The notes below the pieces were generated by a model, which saw only the letters and a program-made list of their open reading frames with translations, was not told where the DNA came from and did not search any database. Positions 54,845-64,000 of a stretch of DNA of 64,000 bases are shown here, piece by piece (the first letter of the stretch is position 1; each line of letters opens with the position of its first letter). Location of the stretch: contig JAHEBQ010000004.1 of assembly GCA_024642205.1 (NCBI GenBank), positions 1 through 64,000 of the forward strand, in the 5' to 3' direction. The position numbers and the translations under genes are program-made. This DNA comes from Planctomycetaceae bacterium. Its GTDB lineage: Bacteria; Planctomycetota; Planctomycetia; Pirellulales; Pirellulaceae.

Positions 54845-55888
54845 ATGAAACCGTTTTCGACCTTTCGTGAACAATCGCTGGAATTCTGGAAGTGGTTTCC
54901 AACCGTAGCCGAATCGGTTGCGGAGACCCTCGAATGCGGCAATGCGAGAGCGCAGTTGTCCGATTTCATTAATGAAGTGCGCGACAAAGTCGGTGGATTA
55001 TCGTGGGTGTTCGGGCCCGGCGCAGCCCCAGGTCGACTGTCCTTTACTCTCACCGGCGAGGGGCAGAAAGCAAGGCAGTTGTTGAGCCATTACTGGTTGT
55101 CACTTGCTGTCGAGGTCCCGGGATGGGAATTCTATTGCGCACGCCAACCTTCTCCCGCCGATCAATTGTTGGATCTTGCAATCGATGTGGCCGGCACAAG
55201 TGTCGACGTTGAAACGTTAATGGTCGCGACATGGGTGGATGATGTGAATCAAGTCGTTGACATCAAGGTCTGGCACGAAGCGTTTGAAAACATCGCGCAG
55301 GAAAGTCGTTTTCAGATCTTGTATCTTCTGTTGGATGAAGCACTTGGCGAATACGCGACCCAGACCAAGTTGGGTAACATCGAATTCAAAAGGGATCTGG
55401 ACGCCAAACCGTTGGGCGAATTGCCAGGCTACCTCGAAACGCTCTGGCGGGAACGAGGCTGGGAAGACCTTTCGCCATTGGAGACCTATTCGGGTTATCA
55501 ATCGGAGCCTACTCGCGGTTTTGAACGAGCCGACACAATCGCCGGTTACACCTTGTTGCCGCAACTTGTCCTCGGTTTCTTGAACAACAGAGGAACTCTT
55601 GAAAACGACCCGGTAGAGGACACCGGCGCTCAATTCCTTTACATTCGAATCGACGGAGACAGTGACGATTTCCGGAAGGACCCGTTGGGATTTCGCACTG
55701 CTGTGGAAGAGGAAATTGCCAGGCGATTAACCGGTGGTGGCTTTGTTGTCGGAGGCGCAACGGGCCGTGAAAACAGCTACATCGACGTCGTCATTTTCGA
55801 TGGGAGCAGGTCATTGGCGGCAATTGAAGAAGCGCTGGAAAAAACGGGGCTGGCGGGAAAATACGAAATCAAGCCGTTTGCCGCTTAG
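54845..55888 (+). CDS. Hypothetical protein, 347 residues
   Basis: Soluble, acidic, no signal peptide or membrane segment. The N-terminal half has FRFTLTGEG-like strands (LSFTLTGEGQKARQLLSHYW) and a repeated pattern of helix and strand; the end has DGSRSLAAIEEALEKTGLAG and KYEIKPFAA. A GAAGGAA is only two bases from the ATG, so an alternative start is possible. I do not recognise a family. It lies alone between transporter and glycosyltransferase genes on opposite sides. Confidence 0.68.
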   Translation: MKPFSTFREQSLEFWKWFPTVAESVAETLECGNARAQLSDFINEVRDKVGGLSWVFGPGAAPGRLSFTLTGEGQKARQLLSHYWLSLAVEVPGWEFYCARQPSPADQLLDLAIDVAGTSVDVETLMVATWVDDVNQVVDIKVWHEAFENIAQESRFQILYLLLDEALGEYATQTKLGNIEFKRDLDAKPLGELPGYLETLWRERGWEDLSPLETYSGYQSEPTRGFERADTIAGYTLLPQLVLGFLNNRGTLENDPVEDTGAQFLYIRIDGDSDDFRKDPLGFRTAVEEEIARRLTGGGFVVGGATGRENSYIDVVIFDGSRSLAAIEEALEKTGLAGKYEIKPFAA

Positions 55889-56133
55889 GTTATGTTCCAG
55901 CATTTTAACCGGTTTTTCGATACCTCGTCCAGCTCTTCCGACGCACGACCGGACGGTCGAGCCTGGCGGGCTGTTCAACCACAACGGAAGCCCCGATGCG
56001 CGCGAACAAAACCCGGGAGAGTCTGAGTCGATGGGTTTCAACGCGTGGTGAATCTCGTTCTGGCCGGATACCCAAGCTTCAATTTAAGAGAGTGTTTTCT
56101 CAAACCGGTGCTCGACCAGGTTTCGTAACCGAC

Positions 56134-57291
56134 TCAGTTCGCCAAATCGTAAATCGCCTGGTAGCCGTCAACCATGGTCTTGGTGCCGAAGTGCCGTTGT
56201 ACGAACGCCTGACCTTGCTGTGCCAGTTTTTGACCTTGCTCCGGTTTTTCGATCAGGAATTTCGTCCAGCGTGCAAATTCATCTCGCGCGCCAAAATTCA
56301 CTGCGAACGCTGTTTCCTGGTGCCGGATGATCTCTTTCGTTTCTTCACCGTAAACCGAGATAACCGGGATGCCGTTCGCCATCGCTGCGAGCAGGTTTCC
56401 AGACAACGGGTCGCGAAAATGGGAATGCCAATAAAAATCAAGTCCGGCAACGATTGTTTCAGGTGACGCTGGATGGCCCAGAAAATGAATGTGCGCCTTG
56501 GCTTCGGTCAACGCCGCGAATCGCTTCAGTCGCGGCAGCTGGGGACCGGTTCCGATGATCACGAAATGAAAGTCCTCGCGAATACAAGTCAACAAATCCG
56601 TGGCCCAGATCAGATCTTTCAGTCGACTCCGATGGATCAACGGGGCGACGGCTCCGGCGAGATAGGTCGTATTGGGGAGGCCAAGTCGCGACAGGAGACG
56701 ACTGCGCGCCCCGGCGTGATCGATCGCGGGATCCGGCCAAGACACCGCGTTGGGAACCACGGCTACCCTTGCTTCGCGATATCCGTTTTCGACCAGATGT
56801 GTTTTCACTGATTCATGGGGGACAATCATTTGTTCCACCCGCCTGTTCATCCGATGTTCCACCGCCTGGCGTGTAAATCGTTTTTCCGGCTGAAGGTACA
56901 GCTCGGTACCGAGCAGTCGAAACGGATTGAGCGGCTTGCGCAGCGCGTGGGAAAGCGGGAAATCCTCGGTCGCCAGCAACGTCAGTAGTTCCGCATGTCC
57001 GCACCAGGAGTGAACGATGTCTGGCGATACTTCGTGAATCAGCTTCCGCAATGCCCTGACGACGTACAACCCATCCCGCATTGTATGCAAGGGCGTCTTG
57101 TCGTCGCTGTTGAGAAAATAAACAGTAATGCAGTCGGTTGTCCACTGAATCGGTTCGAATGCATATTCGCCCAGCACCGCTACATGGATATCATACCCCT
57201 GCTGCACCAGCGAGCTGGCCAGCAGTTTCAGTTGCTGTGCCTCACCCAGGGGAAACAGTGATTCGATGGTAAACAGGATGCGGTGGCTCAC
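56134..57291 (-). CDS. GT4-type glycosyltransferase
   Basis: 385 residues of the GT-B fold. N-terminal LFTIESLFPLGEAQQLKLLA, the acceptor domain; then GAVAPLIHRSRLKDLIWATD starts the nucleotide-sugar domain, with FLGHPASPETIVAGLDFYWHSH and GNLLAAMANGIPVIS in the position of the GT4 donor motif (EX7E-like). It transfers a sugar from a nucleotide donor to an unknown acceptor. The ATG overlaps the stop of the preceding glycosyltransferase by four bases, so the two are translationally coupled. Confidence 0.87.
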   Translation of the reverse strand: MSHRILFTIESLFPLGEAQQLKLLASSLVQQGYDIHVAVLGEYAFEPIQWTTDCITVYFLNSDDKTPLHTMRDGLYVVRALRKLIHEVSPDIVHSWCGHAELLTLLATEDFPLSHALRKPLNPFRLLGTELYLQPEKRFTRQAVEHRMNRRVEQMIVPHESVKTHLVENGYREARVAVVPNAVSWPDPAIDHAGARSRLLSRLGLPNTTYLAGAVAPLIHRSRLKDLIWATDLLTCIREDFHFVIIGTGPQLPRLKRFAALTEAKAHIHFLGHPASPETIVAGLDFYWHSHFRDPLSGNLLAAMANGIPVISVYGEETKEIIRHQETAFAVNFGARDEFARWTKFLIEKPEQGQKLAQQGQAFVQRHFGTKTMVDGYQAIYDLAN

Positions 57292-58553
57292 AGTGGACTC
57301 GCAGGATTTGTAACTTGCTCGATCGACGGGGGAACTGGTGACTGGTTGACCGAATCCATGATGGGATCGAGAAAATGACAGACCAGGTGCTTGATATCAT
57401 ACGTAGTTGCCGCCGACTTCAAAGCGGCATTGCCCAGTCGTGCACGCAGTTCGGCGTTACTGATTGCAAGTCTCATTGCGTCAGCCAGGGCGCGAGAGTC
57501 ACCGATACCGACAACCAAGCCATTAACGTTGTTTTCGATGACCGTACGGGTTGACTGAGTTGAAGTCACTACGGAGCAAACCCCGTCGACCAGCGCCCTC
57601 GCGAGAAAACCGCAGTTTTCATCCGACCGAAGCGGGTGAACGTATACATCTGCGGCTCGCAGAATGTCGTGGAGATCGTCAAAACTGCCTGGCATGATGA
57701 CCGAGTGAACCAGGTTTTTTTCCAGCGTGTATTCCCAAACCTGGCGGCCCTTTCTGCCGTCGCCAACGATCCACAGTCTTGATTTGGGGAAACGCTCCAA
57801 TACCTGGGGCCAGGCATCAATCAGGTCCATGAATCCTTCGTCGCCGTTGAGCGGAGATCCGCAGACGACCAACGGCTGAGTCGGCCCAATCATCAAGACC
57901 GGATGCGCGTCGGAAACGGCGATGCGGGAAGCGTTGTATTCCGTGGAAAAGTGGGTGTGTTCGGATGCGATCGTGATTCCGTCCTGCACGACAACGATCT
58001 CGGTGTTTTTGACCGATGGGTGGTGGTCCATCCAATCCAGGGTCCATTGCGAGTCGACCAACACACGGGCAGCCCCGTTGAGCGCCGAGAGTTGGCGTAT
58101 TGAGAATGTCGGCTGGCATTCTTGGGGGCCCAGCAGATGGTTGTCCAATCGAATGACATAGGGAACCTTGCCGCCGAAAGTCTTGCTGATCGCCCAAGCT
58201 TCTTCGCCGAGTCCAAAAACGATGATGCCATCGAGGTTGAGTTCAATCAATTTCCGCGTGAGCGATCGCAAATATCGGAACGAACCCCAGGGACCGGAGG
58301 CGGGCCTGTTGATGCGATGGACTGACAACTCCTGAAATTGAAAATGGGTTGGCCAGTTCTTTTCCCACCGAATGGTCAAGACGTCGATCGAATGACCCCT
58401 ACGCTTAATTTCTGTTGCGAGGTCACCGATCGCCATTTCTGTCGGACCCGAATAGGGCCAAAACCGCCGCGTGACGATGGCCAGCCGGAGAGGATTCGAA
58501 GTTCTGGTAACGGACGCCGGTTGAGCTGGCTTTACAATTGGCGGCGAACTCAT
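57288..58553 (-). CDS. GT4-type glycosyltransferase, upstream partner
   Basis: 421 residues from ATG 58553, where AGGAG lies 6 bases upstream (the longer open frame to 58583 lacks this). Begins LRLAIVTRRFWPYSGPTEMAI with the GT4 N-terminal beta-strand. The donor domain has GSPLNGDEGFMDLIDAW, LWIVGDGRKG and EKNLVHSVIMPGSFDDLHDIL; NCGFLARALVDGVCSVVTST is the E/G-rich donor motif. The pair probably builds a surface polysaccharide or glycolipid. The region around matches no complete cluster I recognise. Confidence 0.87.
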   Translation of the reverse strand: MSSPPIVKPAQPASVTRTSNPLRLAIVTRRFWPYSGPTEMAIGDLATEIKRRGHSIDVLTIRWEKNWPTHFQFQELSVHRINRPASGPWGSFRYLRSLTRKLIELNLDGIIVFGLGEEAWAISKTFGGKVPYVIRLDNHLLGPQECQPTFSIRQLSALNGAARVLVDSQWTLDWMDHHPSVKNTEIVVVQDGITIASEHTHFSTEYNASRIAVSDAHPVLMIGPTQPLVVCGSPLNGDEGFMDLIDAWPQVLERFPKSRLWIVGDGRKGRQVWEYTLEKNLVHSVIMPGSFDDLHDILRAADVYVHPLRSDENCGFLARALVDGVCSVVTSTQSTRTVIENNVNGLVVGIGDSRALADAMRLAISNAELRARLGNAALKSAATTYDIKHLVCHFLDPIMDSVNQSPVPPSIEQVTNPASPL

Positions 58554-58634
58554 CGCGTGCTCCTGATCAACCGTTGCCGGCATTCTGTCGCCGGACTCCC
58601 GGACGACAAGGAGTGTTCAGCGATACGTACACAA

Positions 58635-59162
58635 CTAATTCGAAATGCTTGGTAAATCGGAGGGTTCAAGACAAGCCAGGTATGGCAGGTTACGGTACTC
58701 ATCGTTGAAATCCAGTCCATAGCCAACAACGAATTCATCGGGAATGTCAAACGCCACGAACTCAGGTCGCCAAGTGACTTGCTGGCGACCCGTCTTTAAC
58801 AGGAGCACCGCTGACTTCAGACTTGTCGGTCCCAGGTCTTTCATCAGCTGGGCCACTTCTTCCAGCGTATTTCCAGTGTCAAAAATGTCGTCGATCAAAA
58901 TCACGTCGCGGCCGGCAATGTCGAGCATCATTTCGGCGTTGATCGTCAATGCTCCCCGATCGGTCCCCTGGTAGCTGCTGGTCTGGACTACGCCGACGCG
59001 AAGTGGCATCTCGAGTTTGCGAATCAAGTCCGCCATCAGGATTACACTGCCCGTCAGAACGCCAACGATGGTCAAGGGTTTGTCCCCGTACGTCTCATTG
59101 ATTTCCTTGGCCAGTCGTTCGACGCCTTCATTCAGCTGTTTTTCGTTTAGCAGTATTTTCAC
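58635..59162 (-). CDS. hpt: Hypoxanthine phosphoribosyltransferase
   Basis: 175 residues. Converts hypoxanthine or guanine with PRPP to the nucleotide. PRPP loop VILIDDIFDTGNTLEEVAQL, the substrate lid VVQTSSYQGTDRGA and the final YGLDFNDEYRNLPYLACLEP are typical. Starts with GTG at 59162. It lies in a same-strand run trpE, hpt, GT, GT with gaps of 227 and 81 bp. Confidence 0.96.
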   Translation of the reverse strand: MKILLNEKQLNEGVERLAKEINETYGDKPLTIVGVLTGSVILMADLIRKLEMPLRVGVVQTSSYQGTDRGALTINAEMMLDIAGRDVILIDDIFDTGNTLEEVAQLMKDLGPTSLKSAVLLLKTGRQQVTWRPEFVAFDIPDEFVVGYGLDFNDEYRNLPYLACLEPSDLPSISN

Positions 59163-59389
59163 GAGAATACTTGTCCATCAGAGGGTTGGGAGGCACACCC
59201 ATTGTAGTCGGCGGCGGTCGTTTTAGTCGATCCGGCAATCAGATTCCGTCGGCCATTTCTCGGACGGCCGTGGGCTGGTCGCTGGCCATGCCAGCGGCAC
59301 AAGGTCCGTTAAAAGTTTTATCGGAAATAGCGAAGAATTGATGGATCGAAGAACTGGAAGACACGAGGCTGAATCGGTGTCCCGTCACG

Positions 59390-60886
59390 TCAGGCTCGAT
59401 TGACGCGCTCGTGTGTCATTTGAATTGCACGCAGCAGGCCGCGAGCTTTGTTAAGAGTCTCTTCATATTCGCTGGTTGGATCGGAGTCCGCGACGATGCC
59501 CGCGCCGGCCTGAACGTAAGCGATATTGTCTTTGATAACCATTGTCCGCAACGCGATGCAGGTATCCATGTTGTCGGAGTAATCGATGTAGCCAACAGCG
59601 CCCGCGTAAGGACCTCGCCGGTGAGGCTCGAACTCGTCGATGATCTCCATCGCGCGGACTTTCGGGGCGCCCGACACGGTTCCGGCGGGAAGACTGGCCA
59701 TCAGGGCATCAAACGCGTCCGCACCTTCTCGAAGTTGACCTGTGACCGTCGAGGAGATATGCATCACATGACTATATCGCTCGACCACCATGATGTCCGG
59801 AAGTTCAATCGAACCGTACTGCGCGACGCGACCGACATCGTTGCGACCCAGGTCGACCAGCATGACATGTTCGGCCAGCTCTTTTGTGTCAGACAGCAAC
59901 TCCTGTTCAAGTTCAAGATCTTCTTCAGGCGAATTGCCCCGCCTGCGCGTGCCGGCCAGCGGTCTGACCGTCATCTTGTTGTTGACGACGCGGCACATGA
60001 TCTCGGGTGAGCTACCAACCAGTGTCGTCTCTCCAGTTCGCAGAAAGAACATAAACGGGCTGGGGTTCATCACCCGGAGGCTGCGATATATTTCGAACGG
60101 ATCGCAGTGGATCTCCAGTTTCAACCGCTGGCTGATGACGACCTGGAAGATATCACCCGCGCGAATGTATTCGATGCAGTCACGAACGGCCTGTTCGAAT
60201 TGTTCCTGCGTAAAGTTTGATTCGAATGCCGGGGCTGGACCGGTCGGCGGGTCTGCATCCAGGCACGAAAGTCCGGTCGCCGGCTGGTTCAGTAACTCGA
60301 TCATTTCATCGATTCGGCGGAGCGCATCGTCAAATGCGGTTTCAAGGTCCGCGTGTTTCCTGGTCCAGGCCAACGCGACGACCGTGATCGTTTTGGTAAT
60401 GTGATCGAACACCAGCATGCGATCGTAAAACGCGAACGACATGTCGGGCAAACCGCGGTCATCATCTGGAGCGTTGGGAAGATCTTCGACGTATCGCACG
60501 ACATCATAGCCGGCGTATCCCACCGCGCCGCCAGTGAACGGAGGCATCCCTGGGAATTGGGCGACGCGATACTGGTCGATTCGCGTACGAATTTCTTCGA
60601 GAGGGTTTGGGGACTCGAAACTACTGCTCGTGCCATTTTCGGTAACGGTGACTTGGTTGGCAGAGGCGGCAACCTGGACCTGTGGGTCCATCGCAAGAAA
60701 ACTGTACCTGCCGACATTCTCGCCACCAACGACAGATTCAAACAGACAAGCCGTACCTCCGTGATCGATTCGACGAAACGCGGAAACGGGCGTCAGGGAA
60801 TCGGACAGCAGCCGGCGGGTCACAGGAACGGCGTCATACACATGGGCGATTTGGCAAAACTTCTCAAGATCAGGAAAACAGGCCAT
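59390..60886 (-). CDS. trpE: Anthranilate synthase component I
   Basis: 498 residues from ATG 60886. Converts chorismate with ammonia to anthranilate, the first step of tryptophan synthesis; component II is not in the window. Hallmarks: [61 protein letters not shown], and [17 protein letters not shown] near the end. The N-terminal part has the feedback segment region near [14 protein letters not shown]. The open frame to 60964 is longer but has no support. Confidence 0.95.
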   Translation of the reverse strand: MACFPDLEKFCQIAHVYDAVPVTRRLLSDSLTPVSAFRRIDHGGTACLFESVVGGENVGRYSFLAMDPQVQVAASANQVTVTENGTSSSFESPNPLEEIRTRIDQYRVAQFPGMPPFTGGAVGYAGYDVVRYVEDLPNAPDDDRGLPDMSFAFYDRMLVFDHITKTITVVALAWTRKHADLETAFDDALRRIDEMIELLNQPATGLSCLDADPPTGPAPAFESNFTQEQFEQAVRDCIEYIRAGDIFQVVISQRLKLEIHCDPFEIYRSLRVMNPSPFMFFLRTGETTLVGSSPEIMCRVVNNKMTVRPLAGTRRRGNSPEEDLELEQELLSDTKELAEHVMLVDLGRNDVGRVAQYGSIELPDIMVVERYSHVMHISSTVTGQLREGADAFDALMASLPAGTVSGAPKVRAMEIIDEFEPHRRGPYAGAVGYIDYSDNMDTCIALRTMVIKDNIAYVQAGAGIVADSDPTSEYEETLNKARGLLRAIQMTHERVNRA

Positions 60887-61285
60887 GTGTTGGGCTTCGG
60901 AGGCTGGCGGTTGGCATTTGAATCGCCACGATCTCCCCAGCGGTCTTTGTGGACAAGCCGCCAAGTCGGTCGAAGGTTCAAATCCGGTACGGTAAAAAGG
61001 CTTTCAAAAAAATCGGATCAAACGAATCCATTTTTCACGTATTTTCAAGCTTAGCGGCCACAACCAATACCGGCAATGTCCGCCCTTTGTCATGGTAACA
61101 GACGCCAACAGGACATTTGCCGCTGAATTCGAACCGCCGATTGACTTGACGGTGCCAGCGTCAGGAAGAAACCTTGTACCGTGTTGTCCCGAGGGATAAA
61201 ATCTGTTCACCGCCTTTACCGAAGGATCGAAGGGCAGACCCAAACCAGAAATTTCGACTTGGGATTCAGGTCGATCAAATAAAAC
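60887..61285. other. Divergent region trpE/mcsA
   Basis: About 400 bp. I looked for a tryptophan leader peptide and attenuator and for a tRNA (a T-loop-like TTCAAAT near 60980 has no pairing stem). Nothing supportable was found. The mcsA promoter should lie in the last 150 bp. Confidence 0.4.
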
Positions 61286-61801
61286 ATGAAATGCCAAAAG
61301 TGTCAAAAGCAGGCAACGTTTCACATTACCGACTTGACGGGTGATGATCTTCTGGCGTTGCATCTCTGCCCGGACTGTGCCAAGCAGTATCTCAAAACAG
61401 AAGATTCGCCCCAGGAGGTTCCGACCATGTCGGGCTTGCTCTCGCAGCAACTCAAACCGCTGGAGCAGGCTGCGGAGGACCTTCGGGAGCTGGACTCCAA
61501 AGAGTGTCCGATCTGCGGAATTTCATTTTTTGAGTTTCGTCAGGCGGGTCGATTGGGATGCCCGCACGATTATGTGTTTTTTGGAAGTGAGCTCGAACCG
61601 CTCCTGATCAATGTGCATGGCGACAACCAGCACATTGGAAAGCAACCCAAGCGCGGTGTGCGAGATACTGAATCGCAGACCGAGTTGATTCGTCTCCGTC
61701 GACAGATGAAAGAAGTGGTTGAGCAGGAAGACTACGAGAAGGCGACAGAGCTGCGCGACAAGATTCGCAAAATCGAAGGCGAAGGACAATCTGGTGATTG
61801 A
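61286..61801 (+). CDS. mcsA: McsA, activator of McsB arginine kinase
   Basis: 171 residues. Two N-terminal Cys pairs (CQKC and CPDC, residues near 3 and 28), a second zinc-binding motif CPICGISFFEFRQAGRLGCP, and a C-terminal UVR motif QEDYEKATELRDKIRKIEGE. In Firmicutes McsA binds zinc and stimulates McsB to phosphorylate arginine in proteins for ClpCP degradation. The stop overlaps the GTG start of mcsB1 by 8 bases. Confidence 0.93.
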   Translation: MKCQKCQKQATFHITDLTGDDLLALHLCPDCAKQYLKTEDSPQEVPTMSGLLSQQLKPLEQAAEDLRELDSKECPICGISFFEFRQAGRLGCPHDYVFFGSELEPLLINVHGDNQHIGKQPKRGVRDTESQTELIRLRRQMKEVVEQEDYEKATELRDKIRKIEGEGQSGD

Positions 61802-62972
61802 CGAAAAACTCCATCGAAATAGCGTCGTGATTAGCAGTCGCATTCGGCTGGCGCGCAATATTGCCGATTTTCCGTTTGTCAGTACTTGCTCGGATGACCA
61901 ACGCGCCGAAATTGAATCGACGGTTCGCGCCAGTTTGACCAGTGACAATCAACTGAATCAGATTTCATTCGTTGATTCGGTTGAGCTGGGTGAATTGGAG
62001 AGGCGGTTTCTGCTGGAGTTGCAATTGGTGAGTGCTCCCCTGGTGCAGGACACGCTGTCCGACGGATCGGCGGAATCGACGCTTCCGGATACGAATGAAG
62101 GCAATGCCGCGTCGATTCCCGAATTAGCGGTGGGAACATTCTCCTGCATTGAAACAGCAAGCTTGACGATCAACGAAGAAGATCATCTGCGAATCACGGT
62201 GACGCGAAACGACCTGGACCTCACTTCGGCCTGGGATCAAATCAGTCAGCTCGACGATCGAATTGAACAGCAGCTGAATTACGCATTCTGCCCTCGCTGG
62301 GGTTACCTTACCGCGTGCCCGGCCAATGTGGGGACGGGGATGCGGGTCAGCGTTCTGGTGCACCTGCCGGCGCTGGCGATGACCGGTAAGATCGACAAGG
62401 TTTTTCGCAGTCTGCAACGAATCAATGTCGTGGCGCGGGGGGTGTTTGGCGACAAGGCGGTCGGAGAATTCTTCCGGATCAGTAATCAGGCGACGCTTGG
62501 CGTCGATGAAGCGAGCTTGATTGAGCAGGTCATCAGTGTAATTCCCTCATTGATTGAATATGAGCAGCAGGCCCGCGAGTTATTGCTGAACGAAAACCGG
62601 GAAGGCTTGCGCCGCGAGGTCTCGCAAGCCCTGGAACAACTCTGCAAGTGGGACCTGGACGACAATCACGACGACAGTCAAACACAAATCATGGCCTTGG
62701 TCTCAAAAGTTCGACTGGGAGTTGGAACGGGTTTGCTCAGGCAGCACGATGCCAATCGCGTTAATCGGATGTTCGCACTGGTTCAATTACGGCATCGGTT
62801 GCTGGTTGCCGTTGCCAGCGAAGACTATCGACAGGCCTCGAAGTTGCGCGATCAGATTGAACAGTTTGAACAGTTTGAGCAGGGCGACTGGGATGCTCCC
62901 GCTTTGGATCAGGACCGTTTTCCCGACGAGCCGTTTTCCGACGAACATTTGGGCGAGGGAGATTCGATATGA
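61794..62972 (+). CDS. McsB-like protein arginine kinase 1 with C-terminal UVR motif
   Basis: 392 residues from GTG 61794 (GAAGGA 7 bases upstream); the open frame from 61719 lies inside mcsA. Phosphagen-kinase fold: SSRIRLARN, NEEDHLRITV and TACPANVGTGMR, with the substrate Cys retained. The catalytic loop reads RGVFGDKAVGEFF where McsB has RGLYGEG and two more residues, so the glutamate expected in the loop is Asp. An insert (LVQDTLSDGSAESTLPDTNE region) precedes the NEED motif. The end carries a UVR motif, VASEDYRQASKLRDQIEQFE, like McsA. Coupled to mcsB2 by ATGA. Activity could be reduced; a regulatory role is possible. Confidence 0.9.
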   Translation: MIDEKLHRNSVVISSRIRLARNIADFPFVSTCSDDQRAEIESTVRASLTSDNQLNQISFVDSVELGELERRFLLELQLVSAPLVQDTLSDGSAESTLPDTNEGNAASIPELAVGTFSCIETASLTINEEDHLRITVTRNDLDLTSAWDQISQLDDRIEQQLNYAFCPRWGYLTACPANVGTGMRVSVLVHLPALAMTGKIDKVFRSLQRINVVARGVFGDKAVGEFFRISNQATLGVDEASLIEQVISVIPSLIEYEQQARELLLNENREGLRREVSQALEQLCKWDLDDNHDDSQTQIMALVSKVRLGVGTGLLRQHDANRVNRMFALVQLRHRLLVAVASEDYRQASKLRDQIEQFEQFEQGDWDAPALDQDRFPDEPFSDEHLGEGDSI

Positions 62973-64000
62973 CCCTCGACGAAATGGCAGGACGCTGTGG
63001 TGAATGGCTCAAAGGTTGCGGACCCGAGTCCGATATCGTGATGAGCAGCCGGATTCGGCTGGCGCGGAATCTGGCCGACTATCCTTTCATTCGTCGTTGC
63101 ACGGATATCGACCGAGCCAATATCGAGTCGACGGTGCGCGAACGATTGAACAAAGACGAGCGACTCGCCGACCTGACTTTTATCAACGTTGCTGACCTGG
63201 AAGTGCTGGATCGGCAATTCCTGGTGGAACGACAGTTGATCAGTCGAGAACATGCCAACTCCGACGGTGCCCGCGCTGTGGCGATTGACCAGCAGGAACG
63301 ATTGAGCTTGATGGTCAACGAAGAGGACCATTTGCGCATTCAGGTCATGAAGAGCGGTCTGGACCTGGCCAGTGCCTGGGATCAGATCAACGAACTGGAT
63401 GACAGGATCGAAAGCCGCCTGACGTACGCATTCCATCCGAAACTCGGCTACTTGACTGCCTGTCCCACCAACGTGGGCACCGGGATGCGGGTCAGCGTAT
63501 TGGTGCACCTTCCCGCGTTGGTCATCACCCAGCAAATTGAAAAGGTCTTTCGAAGTCTGCAAAAGATCAACCTTGTCGTTCGTGGCCTGTACGGCGAAGG
63601 GACGCAGGCAATGGGTGACTTTTATCAAGTCAGCAATCAAATCACGCTGGGTAAATCGGAGCAGGACCTGATTGAACAGGTCGGCGATGTGATCCCGGTG
63701 GTGATCGATTACGAGCGGAAGGCGCGGGATTTCCTGGTCAATGAAAAGCAAAACGACTTGTTCGACCAGGTCAGTCGGGCGTACGGGACGCTGCAGAATG
63801 CACAACAAATCAGCAGTGAAGAGACGATGTTCCTGCTCTCCCGCGTTCGCATGGGGATCAATCTCGGACTGATCGGAAATCTGGAAATTCCAGAAATCAA
63901 CCAGTTGTTCATCCACACTCAGCCAGCCCACTTGCAAAAGATCAGCCGAACCGAGCTGACGACCGATCAACGGAATATTGAGCGGGCGAATTATCTGCAT
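62969..64000 (+). CDS. McsB-like protein arginine kinase 2 (runs off the window)
   Basis: 344 residues visible; the frame is open to the edge. SSRIRLARN, NEEDHLRIQV, TACPTNVGTGMRVSVLVHLP and RGLYGEGTQAMGDFYQVSNQ match canonical McsB including the loop glutamate, so this copy should be the active arginine kinase. It starts in the ATGA shared with mcsB1. A ClpC-type unfoldase gene often follows such operons in Firmicutes and may lie just beyond the window. Confidence 0.92.
   Translation, partial: MTLDEMAGRCGEWLKGCGPESDIVMSSRIRLARNLADYPFIRRCTDIDRANIESTVRERLNKDERLADLTFINVADLEVLDRQFLVERQLISREHANSDGARAVAIDQQERLSLMVNEEDHLRIQVMKSGLDLASAWDQINELDDRIESRLTYAFHPKLGYLTACPTNVGTGMRVSVLVHLPALVITQQIEKVFRSLQKINLVVRGLYGEGTQAMGDFYQVSNQITLGKSEQDLIEQVGDVIPVVIDYERKARDFLVNEKQNDLFDQVSRAYGTLQNAQQISSEETMFLLSRVRMGINLGLIGNLEIPEINQLFIHTQPAHLQKISRTELTTDQRNIERANYLH

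Noticed and set aside
60970..61010. tRNA-like T-loop (TTCAAAT) upstream of trpE
   Set aside because: The flanking bases do not form a five-pair T stem and no cloverleaf can be drawn.
62909..64000. Long minus-strand open frame opposite mcsB2
   Set aside because: It is the shadow of the McsB frame; the plus strand matches McsB motifs throughout.

Overview
The window looks like chromosomal DNA of a planctomycete, probably a marine Pirellulales/Rhodopirellula-type organism. Support comes from moderate GC, wide intergenic gaps, sulfatase-fold proteins, secreted proteins and a beta-barrel protein of planctomycete type, lipid A (lpxK) genes next to very large secreted proteins of unknown function, and McsA/McsB arginine-kinase genes. 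This placement is inference from gene content. I see no rRNA, tRNA, CRISPR array, prophage or insertion sequence.

Layout. 0.2-13.6 kb is a stress and carbon-storage cluster: PEP synthase, three small proteins (one SpoIIAA/STAS-like), a beta-CASP metallo-hydrolase, a LOG-family nucleotide hydrolase, a 7-copy 30-bp tandem repeat, dodecin, a double-UspA fusion, FtsH and alpha-glucan phosphorylase. 13.8-20.7 kb holds an APC permease, an MFS transporter, an OmpR-type two-component system and two small membrane proteins. 20.7-25.2 kb holds a sulfatase, threonine synthase, RidA and a split-looking AhpD-like gene. 25.2-32.5 kb holds a small membrane protein, a split-looking TlpA-like lipoprotein gene and a TetR/MFP/RND efflux operon. 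32.9-35.6 kb holds thrS and infC, the latter with a probable AUU start. 35.8-50.5 kb holds a beta-barrel protein, pyrE, a degenerate sulfatase-fold protein, a 1392-aa secreted protein, lpxK, yceH and two further secreted proteins. 50.9-55.9 kb holds infA, an amino-acid permease, a 29-aa very basic protein, an EamA transporter and an unknown protein. 56.1-61 kb holds two GT4 glycosyltransferases, hpt and trpE. The window ends in mcsA-mcsB1-mcsB2.

Main discovery: two genes 0.55 kb apart are each interrupted by one in-frame TGA exactly where the family's catalytic cysteine belongs. In the AhpD-like protein it is the second Cys of CxxC (C-Y-Y-U). In the TlpA-like lipoprotein it is the first Cys of WCGPC (W-U-G-P-C). 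Both TGAs are followed at bacterial-SECIS distance by a hairpin whose loop begins GGUC. These are almost certainly selenoproteins that ordinary annotation would split into fragments or call pseudogenes. Other points of note are a tandem McsB pair in which the first copy carries its own UVR motif and an altered catalytic loop, and a 21-bp palindrome just upstream of the TetR gene.

Several starts were moved from the longest open frame to codons with a better ribosome-binding site; each case is explained in its entry.
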